Below are positions 1 through 6,748 of a stretch of DNA of 6,748 nucleotides, one piece after another. The DNA comes from JAWLDB01 sp041686915. Its GTDB lineage: Bacteria; Bacillota; UBA994; UBA5500. The stretch's first letter is position 1; every line of letters starts with the position of its first letter. A model generated the notes under the pieces. It made no database searches and had not been told where the DNA came from. It saw only the letters and a program-made list of their open reading frames with translations. The position numbers and the translations under genes were made by a program. The DNA lies in contig JAWLDB010000150.1 of the NCBI GenBank assembly GCA_041686915.1, positions 1 through 6,748 on the forward strand, given 5' to 3'.

Positions 1-926
1 TACACATTAATCAGGTCATACCCGGTAATGTCTTTCGCTATCACGCCAAGAGCCTTATATAGCCGCAGATCGGAACCTGGGAACTCCGAGTCATCCTTTG
101 TACTGTAAGGCCTAAGAATTACTCCACCACTGGTATGATACGACATGATAGCGGCAACATTCTTGTGAGCCAACAGGAAGTCTACTACAGCACGCGTCTC
201 CGGCTCTGACAGCGGGTAAGGACCAGCACCGCGCTGCTGATGCTCGGGTGCCCAATTGGCCGGGTAGTTGCGGTTGAAATCAAGTCCCCACTTGCTTCCA
301 GCGAGTTTAATCTCGCCCCCATCATAATTGCGCACATAACCCTCGGTATAGAGTCGGTAATATGCACCTTGCCTTTCACCTGGCCTGCGCCTGACCATCA
401 AGCGAGGGTCGTGGTCGGAGACCCGGTAATCGCCGGTGGGGTCTGCAATTCGCATCTGGAGAATATGACCATCACCATCGATGTCTTCAGGATACAGACC
501 GTCGGCTGCTTCTTCCGGGTAAGGCCTGACTGAGCTGCGCAGGTGGTACGGCGTACTAAGATAGAGTTCCGCCCCATCCGGGCTCACCCTTGGATTGATG
601 TAGAAAGTACGAGTATCAAGCAGGTTGGTCACTTCCTGGTCGTCTCCATATCGTGACAGTAAGTACCAGATGGTATACTCACAGACGGCGCACCCCGTGA
701 CCTCACCGGCATGCATGTTAGCTTCGATGTACATGGCCGGCTTGGTTGCAGGGTCGCCAATCTGCCGGTTACTCAGTTCAAGTACCCAAATATCCCGACC
801 TTCGTAGCTCTTGCCAATGCTCACCAGTTTAGCCAAATGAGGATGTTCACGTGCCGCCTCCTGCAGGAAGGCAGTTAATTCATCGTAACGGTGGTAGTGT
901 GAGAAATCAAAGCACTTATGCAACAT
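1..926 (-). CDS. M14-family zinc carboxypeptidase, 3' end cut by the window edge
   Basis: The first 308 codons are visible; the gene continues beyond base 1. M14 metallopeptidases remove residues from the C-terminal end of peptides, and some bacterial members act on cell-wall peptides. Zinc ligands are visible as NMHAGEVTG (His72, Glu75), with the third ligand at SYHTSGG (His264). Substrate-binding motifs are NPRVSPDGAE (111-120) and DFNRNYP (216-222, the Asn-Arg pair). The catalytic Glu near the C-terminus is not in view. Between the last two motifs lies an insertion of about 95 residues with an acidic loop, EDIDGDG (147-153). The ATG start is set by GGAGGG (931-936) four bases upstream. There is no N-terminal signal peptide, so a cytoplasmic location is inferred. 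It is separated from the XRE-TPR gene by a terminator. The family is secure; the substrate is unknown. Confidence 0.92.
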   Translation of the reverse strand, partial: MLHKCFDFSHYHRYDELTAFLQEAAREHPHLAKLVSIGKSYEGRDIWVLELSNRQIGDPATKPAMYIEANMHAGEVTGCAVCEYTIWYLLSRYGDDQEVTNLLDTRTFYINPRVSPDGAELYLSTPYHLRSSVRPYPEEAADGLYPEDIDGDGHILQMRIADPTGDYRVSDHDPRLMVRRRPGERQGAYYRLYTEGYVRNYDGGEIKLAGSKWGLDFNRNYPANWAPEHQQRGAGPYPLSEPETRAVVDFLLAHKNVAAIMSYHTSGGVILRPYSTKDDSEFPGSDLRLYKALGVIAKDITGYDLINV

Positions 927-944
927 GTAACCCTCCAGACAGTT

Positions 945-959
945 CCAGTGATACACTGG
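945..959. promoter_or_regulatory. 15-bp perfect inverted repeat upstream of the M14 peptidase gene
   Basis: CCAGTG-ATA-CACTGG has perfect 6-bp arms and a 3-base centre. It lies 8 bases upstream of the ribosome binding site (931-936) of the peptidase gene. It could be a protein operator or a small hairpin in the 5' leader. The promoter itself is not clear: a weak TAAGAT lies just upstream in the minus-strand direction, with no good -35. The function is inference. Confidence 0.4.
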
Positions 960-1029
960 TAATCTTACTTTCGATTATTCTGAAAAAGCACACCAGCTTC
1001 CTGCCCGTAACGCAAAACTGTTTTTAGTT

Positions 1030-1060
1030 ACAATAAAAAGCCGGGCACTAGCCCGGCTTT
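1030..1060 (-). terminator. Intrinsic terminator of the XRE-TPR gene
   Basis: A 10-bp perfect stem, AAAGCCGGGC (1037-1046) with GCCCGGCTTT (1051-1060), closes a 4-base loop. On the minus strand it is followed by a T-rich run (TTTTTATTG across the stem end). It begins 12 bases after the TAG stop (1072-1074) of the regulator gene, and so separates that gene from the downstream M14 peptidase. Confidence 0.9.
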
Positions 1061-1071
1061 GACGATACGCC

Positions 1072-2436
1072 CTATGAAGATTGTTCGGAACCAAGGTCAT
1101 TTACACTAAGGTTACTTGCCTTGCGGTAATACTCCATCGCCAGTTCAATGTTGCCCGTCTGGTCCGCCAAGGATGCCAACCTGTTATAGACTGTCACCAG
1201 CAGTACGCGCACTTTGCTAGTCAGCTGAGCGTTTTCCAAAGCGTTCTTGGCCAGTTCATAATGCATGTCGTCTCTGCCGTGCACAGGGAGAGCTGAACGG
1301 CTTACCTGGCCAAGCAGGAAATGCGCCAAACCGATCTCGTAGGCGTATTCCTGTTCTTCACCCTTGGTCTGTTCCAACACCTGATTACACAGGTCGGAAA
1401 TGTCACTCATCTCCCAAAGGCCTTTCCCTAAGAAAGCAGATTGCGCCCTCTCTAAAGCGAGGCTGATCTTTAGCCGCTTGAAACCAGTAGGCTCCATTGG
1501 GGTTACCGCCGCGTTTAGCAGTTCCCTAGCCTTCGCGGAATCCTTCTTGCGCGCCCAAGCCATCCCCAGCTCAAACTGGTTCCAGGCATGAGCCATCGCC
1601 CACCCTGAAGATCGGATAAAGGTCTCGGCACCTTCCAAGGCCTCTACGGTTACCCTCAGCCGACCGGGATCATCCAAAGCGGCAGTGCTTGTCAAAAGCT
1701 CCTGAGCATAGACCGCTGGGACGTTAATTTGCTTTGCCCAGGACAAGCTCTCCTGCAGCAGCCTGAGAGCCCTGTCCGGCTCGCCTGTCTCGAGAAAGAG
1801 GCTGCCTAACAGAAACTTGGCTTCCCACACCAGCTCCGGTTTGATGATGATCTGCTCACCGATCTCAGCCATAACCCGCTGCAGCAGCTCGACCGCTGAC
1901 AGTAGCCTGCCGTGAGCCCTCAACAACTTCGCCTCAAATAGCCGGCAGCGAAAAATACCCACAAAGTCGTTAGCTTCTCTGTAAAAAGCGATCGCCTGTT
2001 GAATGGCGGTTACACTGCCCTGTTTCTCTAAGCGAGCAGTCAGGATATTGGCTCTAATCTCCCACGCCCTGGCCAGGACGTCGGCTTTATAGCCCATATC
2101 CTCTGCACCGTCCACGACTTTCTCCACATCGGCCAGTTGTTTCTCCGCCTGCTCATAGTCCTTTAGTTGCTCCCACAGCGCAGCACGGCTAAGGTGAAAA
2201 CGTGCCAGTAACAAACTATGATCCTCTATCGCCAACTCTTCCAGTTCTCGATATGAAAGATCCAGACGACTGGCCAAATACTCCAGGGCATTAGCTGAGG
2301 GCTTAAGCAAACCCCGCTCAACCTGACTTATATAGGCAGCAGACAACTCTGTCCCGCCAAGTTCACCCTGAGTGAGACCAAGGGCCTGTCGTTTCTCTTT
2401 AATCTTCTCTCCCAGTATAAGCAGAGGGCTCTTCAC
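1072..2436 (-). CDS. XRE-family helix-turn-helix regulator with TPR-like C-terminal body
   Basis: The protein has 454 residues. Residues 8-62 form an XRE/Cro-type DNA-binding domain: GEKIKEKRQALGLTQGEL, then SAAYISQVERGLLKPS, then ALEYLASRL. The remaining 390 residues are helical with TPR-like repeats, clearest at AKFLLGSLFLETGEPDRAL and at VYNRLASLADQTGNIELAM near the C-terminus. No enzymatic motif or membrane segment is seen. TPR bodies bind peptides or proteins, so this is probably a cytoplasmic transcription factor whose activity depends on a partner or signal. An RRNPP-type peptide sensor shares this architecture, but I cannot assign it to that group. The start is GTG at 2436, preceded by GGAGGTGA (2441-2448), a near-perfect ribosome binding site. 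The gene has its own terminator, and its upstream region holds a palindrome and a direct repeat that suggest autoregulation. Confidence 0.88.
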   Translation of the reverse strand: MKSPLLILGEKIKEKRQALGLTQGELGGTELSAAYISQVERGLLKPSANALEYLASRLDLSYRELEELAIEDHSLLLARFHLSRAALWEQLKDYEQAEKQLADVEKVVDGAEDMGYKADVLARAWEIRANILTARLEKQGSVTAIQQAIAFYREANDFVGIFRCRLFEAKLLRAHGRLLSAVELLQRVMAEIGEQIIIKPELVWEAKFLLGSLFLETGEPDRALRLLQESLSWAKQINVPAVYAQELLTSTAALDDPGRLRVTVEALEGAETFIRSSGWAMAHAWNQFELGMAWARKKDSAKARELLNAAVTPMEPTGFKRLKISLALERAQSAFLGKGLWEMSDISDLCNQVLEQTKGEEQEYAYEIGLAHFLLGQVSRSALPVHGRDDMHYELAKNALENAQLTSKVRVLLVTVYNRLASLADQTGNIELAMEYYRKASNLSVNDLGSEQSS

Positions 2437-2506
2437 ACCCTCACCTCCATATATCTATCTACTATCATTAATTCTACACTAAGAGGTCCCACAAATACAG
2501 AGAGGA

Positions 2507-2530
2507 TAAAAACAGAAACCTCTGTTTTTA
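2507..2530. promoter_or_regulatory. 24-bp palindrome in the XRE-TPR upstream region, candidate operator
   Basis: TAAAAACAGA-AACC-TCTGTTTTTA has perfect 10-bp arms and a 4-base centre. It lies about 70 bases upstream of the regulator's GTG start and directly downstream of a plausible -10 element (2532-2537), so it would cover the transcription start. XRE proteins commonly bind palindromes as dimers, which makes autoregulation a natural inference. A weak AT-rich RNA hairpin is the alternative. Confidence 0.5.
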
Positions 2531-2531
2531 G

Positions 2532-2559
2532 GATATATTTAATCACCAGCGTTAGACAA
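2532..2559 (-). promoter_or_regulatory. Candidate promoter of the XRE-TPR gene
   Basis: Read on the minus strand, TTGTCT (2554-2559) and TATATC (2532-2537) are separated by 16 bases. Each matches the sigma-A consensus at 4 of 6 positions. The predicted transcription start near 2525 lies inside the adjacent palindrome. It sits downstream of the purA terminator, as expected for an independent transcription unit. Confidence 0.4.
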
Positions 2560-2567
2560 ACCAGCGT
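2545..2567. repeat. Direct repeat of ACCAGCGT flanking the -35 region
   Basis: ACCAGCGT occurs at 2545-2552 and exactly again at 2560-2567, a period of 15 bases. The candidate -35 hexamer lies mostly between the copies. Tandem sites like this often bind a regulator on one helix face, although 15 bases is one and a half turns rather than a whole number. Function is inferred. Confidence 0.4.
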
Positions 2568-2586
2568 AAAATTGCTAAACACCAAC

Positions 2587-2616
2587 AAAAAAATGGCAGC
2601 CTGCAGGCTGCCATTT
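2587..2616 (-). terminator. Intrinsic terminator of purA
   Basis: An 11-bp perfect stem (2591-2601 with 2606-2616) with a TGCA loop is followed on the minus strand by a run of seven T, part of which pairs in the stem. It starts 6 bases after the purA stop codon (2623-2625). This makes read-through into the XRE-TPR gene unlikely. Confidence 0.95.
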
Positions 2617-2622
2617 GTCGAT

Positions 2623-3891
<1,269 letters not shown>

Positions 3892-3952
3892 ACTTTCGCC
3901 CCCTTGTCGTCGCGGAAATCACCAGTTTCCGCTCCGGGTACCATTTTAATGC

Positions 3953-4022
3953 AGCTACTGATATAATACAAATGCATATTAAACATCTATACCATGCACC
4001 CAGTGCATATCATTCAGTAGCT
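3953..4022. promoter_or_regulatory. purA upstream region with nested inverted repeats
   Basis: A perfect 9-bp inverted repeat, AGCTACTGA (3953-3961) and TCAGTAGCT (4014-4022), brackets 52 AT-rich bases. The interval holds a minus-strand TATTAT (3963-3968), a 5 of 6 match to a -10 box but without a good -35. It also holds a second inverted repeat (3994-4008) and two copies of TGCATAT. If TATTAT is the -10, one arm falls on the transcription start and the other near -65, which fits paired operator half-sites better than an RNA hairpin. I saw no recognisable PurBox or purine riboswitch core. Confidence 0.4.
3994..4008. promoter_or_regulatory. 15-bp perfect inverted repeat upstream of purA
   Basis: ATGCAC-CCA-GTGCAT has 6-bp arms and a 3-base centre, about 103 bases upstream of the purA start. 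It has the same geometry as the repeat at 945-959, but the arm sequences differ. It could be an operator for a dimeric regulator; which regulator is unknown. Confidence 0.35.
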
Positions 4023-4070
4023 CCGAGTATAGATTGCGCATTCTGCTGCACTTCTATGGACCTGCCAAAC

Positions 4071-4091
4071 AAAAAGCGGCCAATTGGCCGC
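4071..4091 (-). terminator. Intrinsic terminator of the small minus-strand gene
   Basis: The palindrome GCGGCCAATTGGCCGC (4076-4091) is followed on the minus strand by TTTTTGTTT. It lies 25 bases after the stop codon of the 81-residue gene. It supports that gene being real and isolates it from purA. Confidence 0.9.
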
Positions 4092-4116
4092 ATAATTGCT
4101 CGCACTTGTCATGGTC

Positions 4117-4362
4117 TTAATGGCCGCAAGCACTGTTGTGGTACTCGTTAGCCAGTAACAGTTCCCAGCTCAAGCCTGATGACTTCAGGTTATTCAAGCG
4201 GTAATTGGCCCGGGCAAAATCCACCATGGATATCTTCTCTGGATATATCTGATCAAGCAATGCCTTCAGTCTAGTATCTTCTGTCTCAATCAACACCCGG
4301 TTGTCTTTATATTCTACGATAGCCGCAGTCTCTTTGCCGTGCCGAATCAAGGTGATGAACAC
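4117..4362 (-). CDS. Small protein of unknown function (81 residues), divergent from the LysR gene
   Basis: I do not recognise this protein. From the GTG at 4362 it has 81 residues, starting MFITLIRHGKETAAIVEY and ending EYHNSACGH. It is soluble in appearance, with a strand-rich N-terminal third and a helical remainder, and has no signal peptide or membrane segment. The tail carries His75, Cys79 and His81, which could bind a metal, though this is speculation. The reading frame is open further upstream to a TTG at 4455 (112 residues), but that start has no ribosome binding site. GTG 4362 has AGGGAG (4373-4378) ten bases upstream, and a promoter with a predicted start near 4383. A strong terminator follows the gene. 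Being divergent from a LysR gene suggests it may be that regulator's target. Confidence 0.65.
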   Translation of the reverse strand: MFITLIRHGKETAAIVEYKDNRVLIETEDTRLKALLDQIYPEKISMVDFARANYRLNNLKSSGLSWELLLANEYHNSACGH

Positions 4363-4389
4363 TACCCCATCTCTCCCTTCGCAGTTCCA

Positions 4390-4418
4390 ATTGTAAATGC
4401 GTGGGACAAGCGATGCAA
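4390..4418 (-). promoter_or_regulatory. Candidate promoter of the 81-residue gene
   Basis: On the minus strand TTGCAT (4413-4418) and TACAAT (4390-4395) are spaced 17 bases apart. The -10 matches consensus at 5 of 6 positions and the -35 at 3 of 6. The predicted start near 4383 gives a leader of about 20 bases holding the ribosome binding site. This supports GTG 4362 over the upstream TTG as the start. Confidence 0.5.
4391..4409. promoter_or_regulatory. Candidate LysR-type regulator binding site (TTGT-N11-ACAA)
   Basis: TTGT (4391-4394) and ACAA (4406-4409) are perfect inverted arms separated by 11 bases, so the site contains the T-N11-A core known for LysR-type regulators. It lies between a LysR gene and its divergent neighbour and overlaps the neighbour's -10 box. 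A second, wider inverted repeat, ATTTGT (4421-4426) with ACAAAT (4446-4451), lies nearer the LysR gene. Such a short motif can arise by chance. Confidence 0.4.
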
Positions 4419-4492
4419 GGATTTGTTTTCGACCTATTCTGACAGACAAATGCAATTTCCGCGAACGTCTCTGCTTGAGGAGGACTACGCAA

Positions 4493-5386
4493 ATGGAACT
4501 ATATCAGTTACGAACATTCCTCGCCGTATGCAGGCATGGTAGCCTATCCGCTGCAGGAGACGAGCTGCATCTCAGCCAGCCTGCCGTAACCCGCCAAATT
4601 CAGAGTCTCGAGAAACAAGTGGGGGTCAGACTCCTTGACCGGCAAGGGCGCTCAGTTCAGCCGACACCAGCCGGGCAAACCCTGCTACGTTTCGCCGAGC
4701 AGATTGTCCAGACCATCCTCGCCTGTGAAACGGTGATGGAAGACTTGCGCCTGGGCAAGCGGGGCCGGCTAAGCATTGGGGCGGGGTTGACCACCACCGC
4801 TTTTGTCCTGCCGGCCCTAATCCAGGAGTACAAGCGCCGGTTACCTGCAATAGAACTGTCTATTGTTACCGGCACTACTCAGGAGATCCTGCAGCATGTT
4901 CTAGCCCGTAGAATTGACCTCGGTTTCGTAACCTCCCCGGTCAAGCATAGCGATTGCATTACCCGGGCATTATTCCAAGACGAGATAATACTGGTAGGCG
5001 ACCCATCACAACCACTGGCGGGCATTAGTATTGCTGTCAGCGAGCTGCAAAGCGTGCCGCTGGTGATGTATGGCCCATCCGGCTTTCGTGACTTCCTGGA
5101 AGAAGAGCTGCACATTGCCAAAGTTGAACCCACTATCGTCATGGAATTAGACAGTATTGAGGGCATAAAGCGGATGGCAGCGGCCGGGGTAGGACATGCA
5201 TTCGTACCACGCAGTGCTGCCCGTGAAGAGCTGCAGGAAGGCAAGCTGGTGGAAGTTCCCGTACGAGGTTTTGGCCCCTTGTTGCGGGAGACCAGCCTGC
5301 TTTACCTCAGGGATCTTACAGCGTCACTTCCTATCCAAGGTTTTATGGAGATAATCGACCGGCACTGGCCCAACCGGAAGAAATGA
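4493..5386 (+). CDS. LysR-type transcriptional regulator
   Basis: The protein has 297 residues, the typical length for the family. The N-terminal winged helix-turn-helix runs from MELYQLRTFLAV through GSLSAAGDELHLSQPAVTRQ to LEKQVGVRLLDR (residues 1-50), followed by a linker helix to about 90. The effector-binding domain (about 92-290) begins GRLSIGAGLTTTAFVLPALI and includes RRIDLGFV and AAAGVGHAFVPRSAA. These regulators bind DNA as tetramers and respond to a small-molecule co-inducer; the effector here cannot be read from sequence, although the domain resembles the CysL/CbbR-like majority. The start ATG 4493 is preceded by GAGGAGGA (4477-4484) at 8 bases, which decides it over an in-frame ATG at 4397. 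It is transcribed divergently from the 81-residue gene and ends at a strong terminator. Confidence 0.95.
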   Translation: MELYQLRTFLAVCRHGSLSAAGDELHLSQPAVTRQIQSLEKQVGVRLLDRQGRSVQPTPAGQTLLRFAEQIVQTILACETVMEDLRLGKRGRLSIGAGLTTTAFVLPALIQEYKRRLPAIELSIVTGTTQEILQHVLARRIDLGFVTSPVKHSDCITRALFQDEIILVGDPSQPLAGISIAVSELQSVPLVMYGPSGFRDFLEEELHIAKVEPTIVMELDSIEGIKRMAAAGVGHAFVPRSAAREELQEGKLVEVPVRGFGPLLRETSLLYLRDLTASLPIQGFMEIIDRHWPNRKK

Positions 5387-5435
5387 GCATCAGCTAGTGA
5401 TTACCAGACAAGCTCCGCAATATGGTATTGATGAT

Positions 5436-5466
5436 AGCCCCCGAGCTAACTCGGGGGCTTGTTTCG
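5436..5466 (+). terminator. Intrinsic terminator between the converging LysR and lipoprotein genes
   Basis: A 10-bp perfect stem, AGCCCCCGAG (5436-5445) with CTCGGGGGCT (5450-5459), with a CTAA loop is followed on the plus strand by TTGTTTCG. It lies 49 bases after the LysR stop. The lipoprotein gene converges on it and may share it, but the minus-strand tail is not T-rich, so it should work mainly for the LysR transcript. Confidence 0.88.
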
Positions 5467-5471
5467 TCCGT

Positions 5472-5927
5472 TCATCTGCGCAGACGCTCCAACCTGTCTG
5501 CGGCAGCTTGTAACTGGCTGTCTGCAAGATCGCGACTAGCGACCCACGATGTATACATGGCGTTGTCTCCAGTTTCTGCGTAAACGGCCGCATATTGCAA
5601 AGCCAGCGCAGCAGTATCTGCAGCCTTCAGAAAGGATAGCTTCAACTTATGAAGACCATCTGGAATAGCCAACAGCAGCAATTCGTTGCGTTTATCACGC
5701 ACGTCATCACGCAGCTGTCGCACATGTGACGTGGCGACTTCTCCACCAGACTGCGAGCGCTCAGCCAAAATTGCCTCAGTTAACTCAAAGGCAGTCTGTA
5801 TGCTCTGCTCAACCCTGTCGGTCTGCGATACAAACGTAGCCAACTCATTTTGGGTTACGCTTGCCTGGCAAGCCGTGCAGAGCAAGAGCACTAACAAAAT
5901 GGAAAGTAACAGCAGATTACCCTTCAA
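5472..5927 (-). CDS. Small predicted lipoprotein of unknown function
   Basis: I do not recognise the family. The N-terminus MKGNLLLLSILLVLLLCTAC is a short lysine-bearing signal with a long hydrophobic core and a cysteine suited to lipid attachment, although Cys at -3 is unusual for a lipobox. The mature part of about 130 residues is helix-rich and charged, probably a small helical bundle on the outer face of the membrane, with no catalytic motif seen. Start choice: GAGGGG (5936-5941) and the GGTGAT that follows overlap or touch GTG 5936 and ATG 5933, but sit 8 bases before TTG 5927, giving 151 residues. ATG 5933 (153 residues) remains possible. It lies 68 bases after the yhaM-like gene with no terminator between, so co-transcription is likely. 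Confidence 0.78.
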   Translation of the reverse strand: MKGNLLLLSILLVLLLCTACQASVTQNELATFVSQTDRVEQSIQTAFELTEAILAERSQSGGEVATSHVRQLRDDVRDKRNELLLLAIPDGLHKLKLSFLKAADTAALALQYAAVYAETGDNAMYTSWVASRDLADSQLQAAADRLERLRR

Positions 5928-5995
5928 AGACATCACCCCTCGCTTTGCTAGAGTAACGCCAGATAGCCGTAGAGAGGTGGGAACAAGCGATATGC

Positions 5996-6748
5996 TTACA
6001 TGCCCTTTGGTATGTAGACACTACGCTCCAGGTAACGGTCCCAACTACTCCACGGATTGCTTTCGTCCTTATGCTCGGAAATGATACGTGAGAACTGCCC
6101 TAGCCTACCACTGACCAGATCTGCCAAGTGTAGAGCCATAGCGTTAACAGACTTAGGCTCCTGGGGGGAACCCCATTCTGCTGTCCCGTGGTGTGCGAGT
6201 ATCATGTGCTGCAGCTCGGTCAGTAGTTGGTCTGGGAAGTCACTGATCGTCCTGGCTGCTAATCCGATTTTCTCCGATGCTATCTGCAAATGCCCTAACA
6301 ACTTGCCTCTGTCTGTCATCTGGAAGCTGAGACTGGTCAGGTTATACTCTTCCACTTTCCCCAGATCGTGCAAAATTGCCCCTGTTAGCAGCAGGTCGCG
6401 ATTAAGGAACTGCCCTTGCTCAGCCAGCATGACTTCTGCGTAAGCCACTACCTCCAGAGTATGCTCAAGTAGGCCTCCCACATAAGCATGGTGCACTTCC
6501 CTACCTCCCGGGGTTGTGCAGAAGCTTTCGCGCATCCCCGGAGTAAAAATCGCTCGCAGCAAGGCTCGCAGGTGTGGATTCTTGATGGAGAGCATTACAG
6601 CATCCAGTCGCCGCCACATTACCTCGCGGTCAAAACGCGAACCTGGAACAAAGTCGCTTAAACTAACTTGACTAGCCGGTACCGGCACTATCTGTTCCAC
6701 CACCAACTGCGGCTGGCCTTTATACTCTTGAACTCGCCCAGACACGAG
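5996..6748 (-). CDS. yhaM: HD-domain 3'-5' exoribonuclease, YhaM-like, 5' end cut by the window edge
   Basis: The visible 250 codons match the YhaM family, which degrades RNA from the 3' end in Firmicutes. At the N-terminal edge, VSGRVQEYKGQPQLVV is the end of an OB-fold nucleic-acid-binding domain. Numbering from the GTG codon at 6745, the HD domain follows with REVHHAYVGGLLEHTLEVV (82-100), the metal-binding HDLGK (126-130), ILAHHG (182-187) and the Asp of HLADLVSGR (209). YhaM of B. subtilis has about 314 residues, so about 65 are missing beyond the window. The GTG at 6745 is probably an internal valine, because the OB-fold sequence continues upstream of it without a stop. The neighbour downstream is a small lipoprotein gene with no terminator between. 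The family is secure; naming it yhaM rests on the HHAYVGGLLEHT and HDLGK pattern plus the OB-fold. Confidence 0.9.
   Translation of the reverse strand, partial: LVSGRVQEYKGQPQLVVEQIVPVPASQVSLSDFVPGSRFDREVMWRRLDAVMLSIKNPHLRALLRAIFTPGMRESFCTTPGGREVHHAYVGGLLEHTLEVVAYAEVMLAEQGQFLNRDLLLTGAILHDLGKVEEYNLTSLSFQMTDRGKLLGHLQIASEKIGLAARTISDFPDQLLTELQHMILAHHGTAEWGSPQEPKSVNAMALHLADLVSGRLGQFSRIISEHKDESNPWSSWDRYLERSVYIPKGM

Noticed and set aside
240..533. 97-codon plus-strand frame opposite the M14 gene
   Set aside because: It lies wholly within a convincingly coding minus-strand gene with conserved zinc motifs; a shadow frame.
4071..4091. Palindrome GCGGCCAATTGGCCGC considered as a regulator operator
   Set aside because: The T run that follows it on the minus strand and its place just after a stop codon make it a terminator.
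4363..4455. Extended 112-residue form of the small minus-strand protein from TTG 4455
   Set aside because: There is no ribosome binding site at the TTG, and the best promoter on this strand would start transcription downstream of it.
4397..4492. In-frame N-terminal extension of the LysR protein by 32 residues
   Set aside because: The LysR domain starts at MELYQLRTF, and GAGGAGGA is correctly spaced only for ATG 4493; the extension would also cover the divergent promoter.
4879..5244. 121-codon minus-strand frame opposite the LysR gene
   Set aside because: Serine- and arginine-rich antisense shadow of the LysR effector domain, with no ribosome binding site identified.
6057..6443. 128-codon plus-strand frame opposite the yhaM-like gene
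   Set aside because: It is antisense to conserved HD-domain motifs and has a composition typical of a shadow frame.

Overview
The window reads as an ordinary chromosomal segment of a Firmicute, most likely a Clostridia-type organism (Peptococcaceae or a relative). The reasons are strong GGAGG-like ribosome binding sites, use of GTG and probably TTG starts, several compact intrinsic terminators with U tracts, a YhaM-type HD exoribonuclease, and a purA next to a helix-turn-helix/TPR regulator. The genus is inference. No mobile element, CRISPR array, rRNA, tRNA or phage gene was seen.

Layout from left to right. Positions 1-926 (minus) hold the 5' part of an M14 zinc carboxypeptidase gene that runs off the left edge. 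Positions 1072-2436 (minus) encode a 454-residue XRE helix-turn-helix protein with a TPR-like helical body, followed by its own terminator. Its AT-rich upstream region (2437-2590) carries a 24-bp palindrome and an 8-bp direct repeat around a plausible promoter. Positions 2623-3891 (minus) are purA, closed by a strong terminator, with nested inverted repeats upstream. Positions 4117-4362 (minus) hold a small protein of unknown function with its own terminator. It is divergent from a LysR-type regulator at 4493-5386 (plus), and the shared 130-bp gap carries a promoter and a LysR-like TTGT-N11-ACAA site. The LysR gene ends at a strong terminator and converges on a small predicted lipoprotein (5472-5927, minus). 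The lipoprotein follows a 5'-truncated yhaM-like gene (5996-6748, minus), probably in one transcript.

Most genes look like separate transcription units, because terminators follow the XRE-TPR gene, purA, the small protein and the LysR gene. Two regulatory stories are worth testing: possible autoregulation of the XRE-TPR gene, and LysR control of the small divergent gene. PurA has an altered active-site loop (EGQLG where well-studied enzymes have EGAQG). No stretch over 300 bases lacks a gene. I do not see a clear novel multi-gene system; the interest lies in regulatory sites, the PurA variant and the two unrecognised small proteins.
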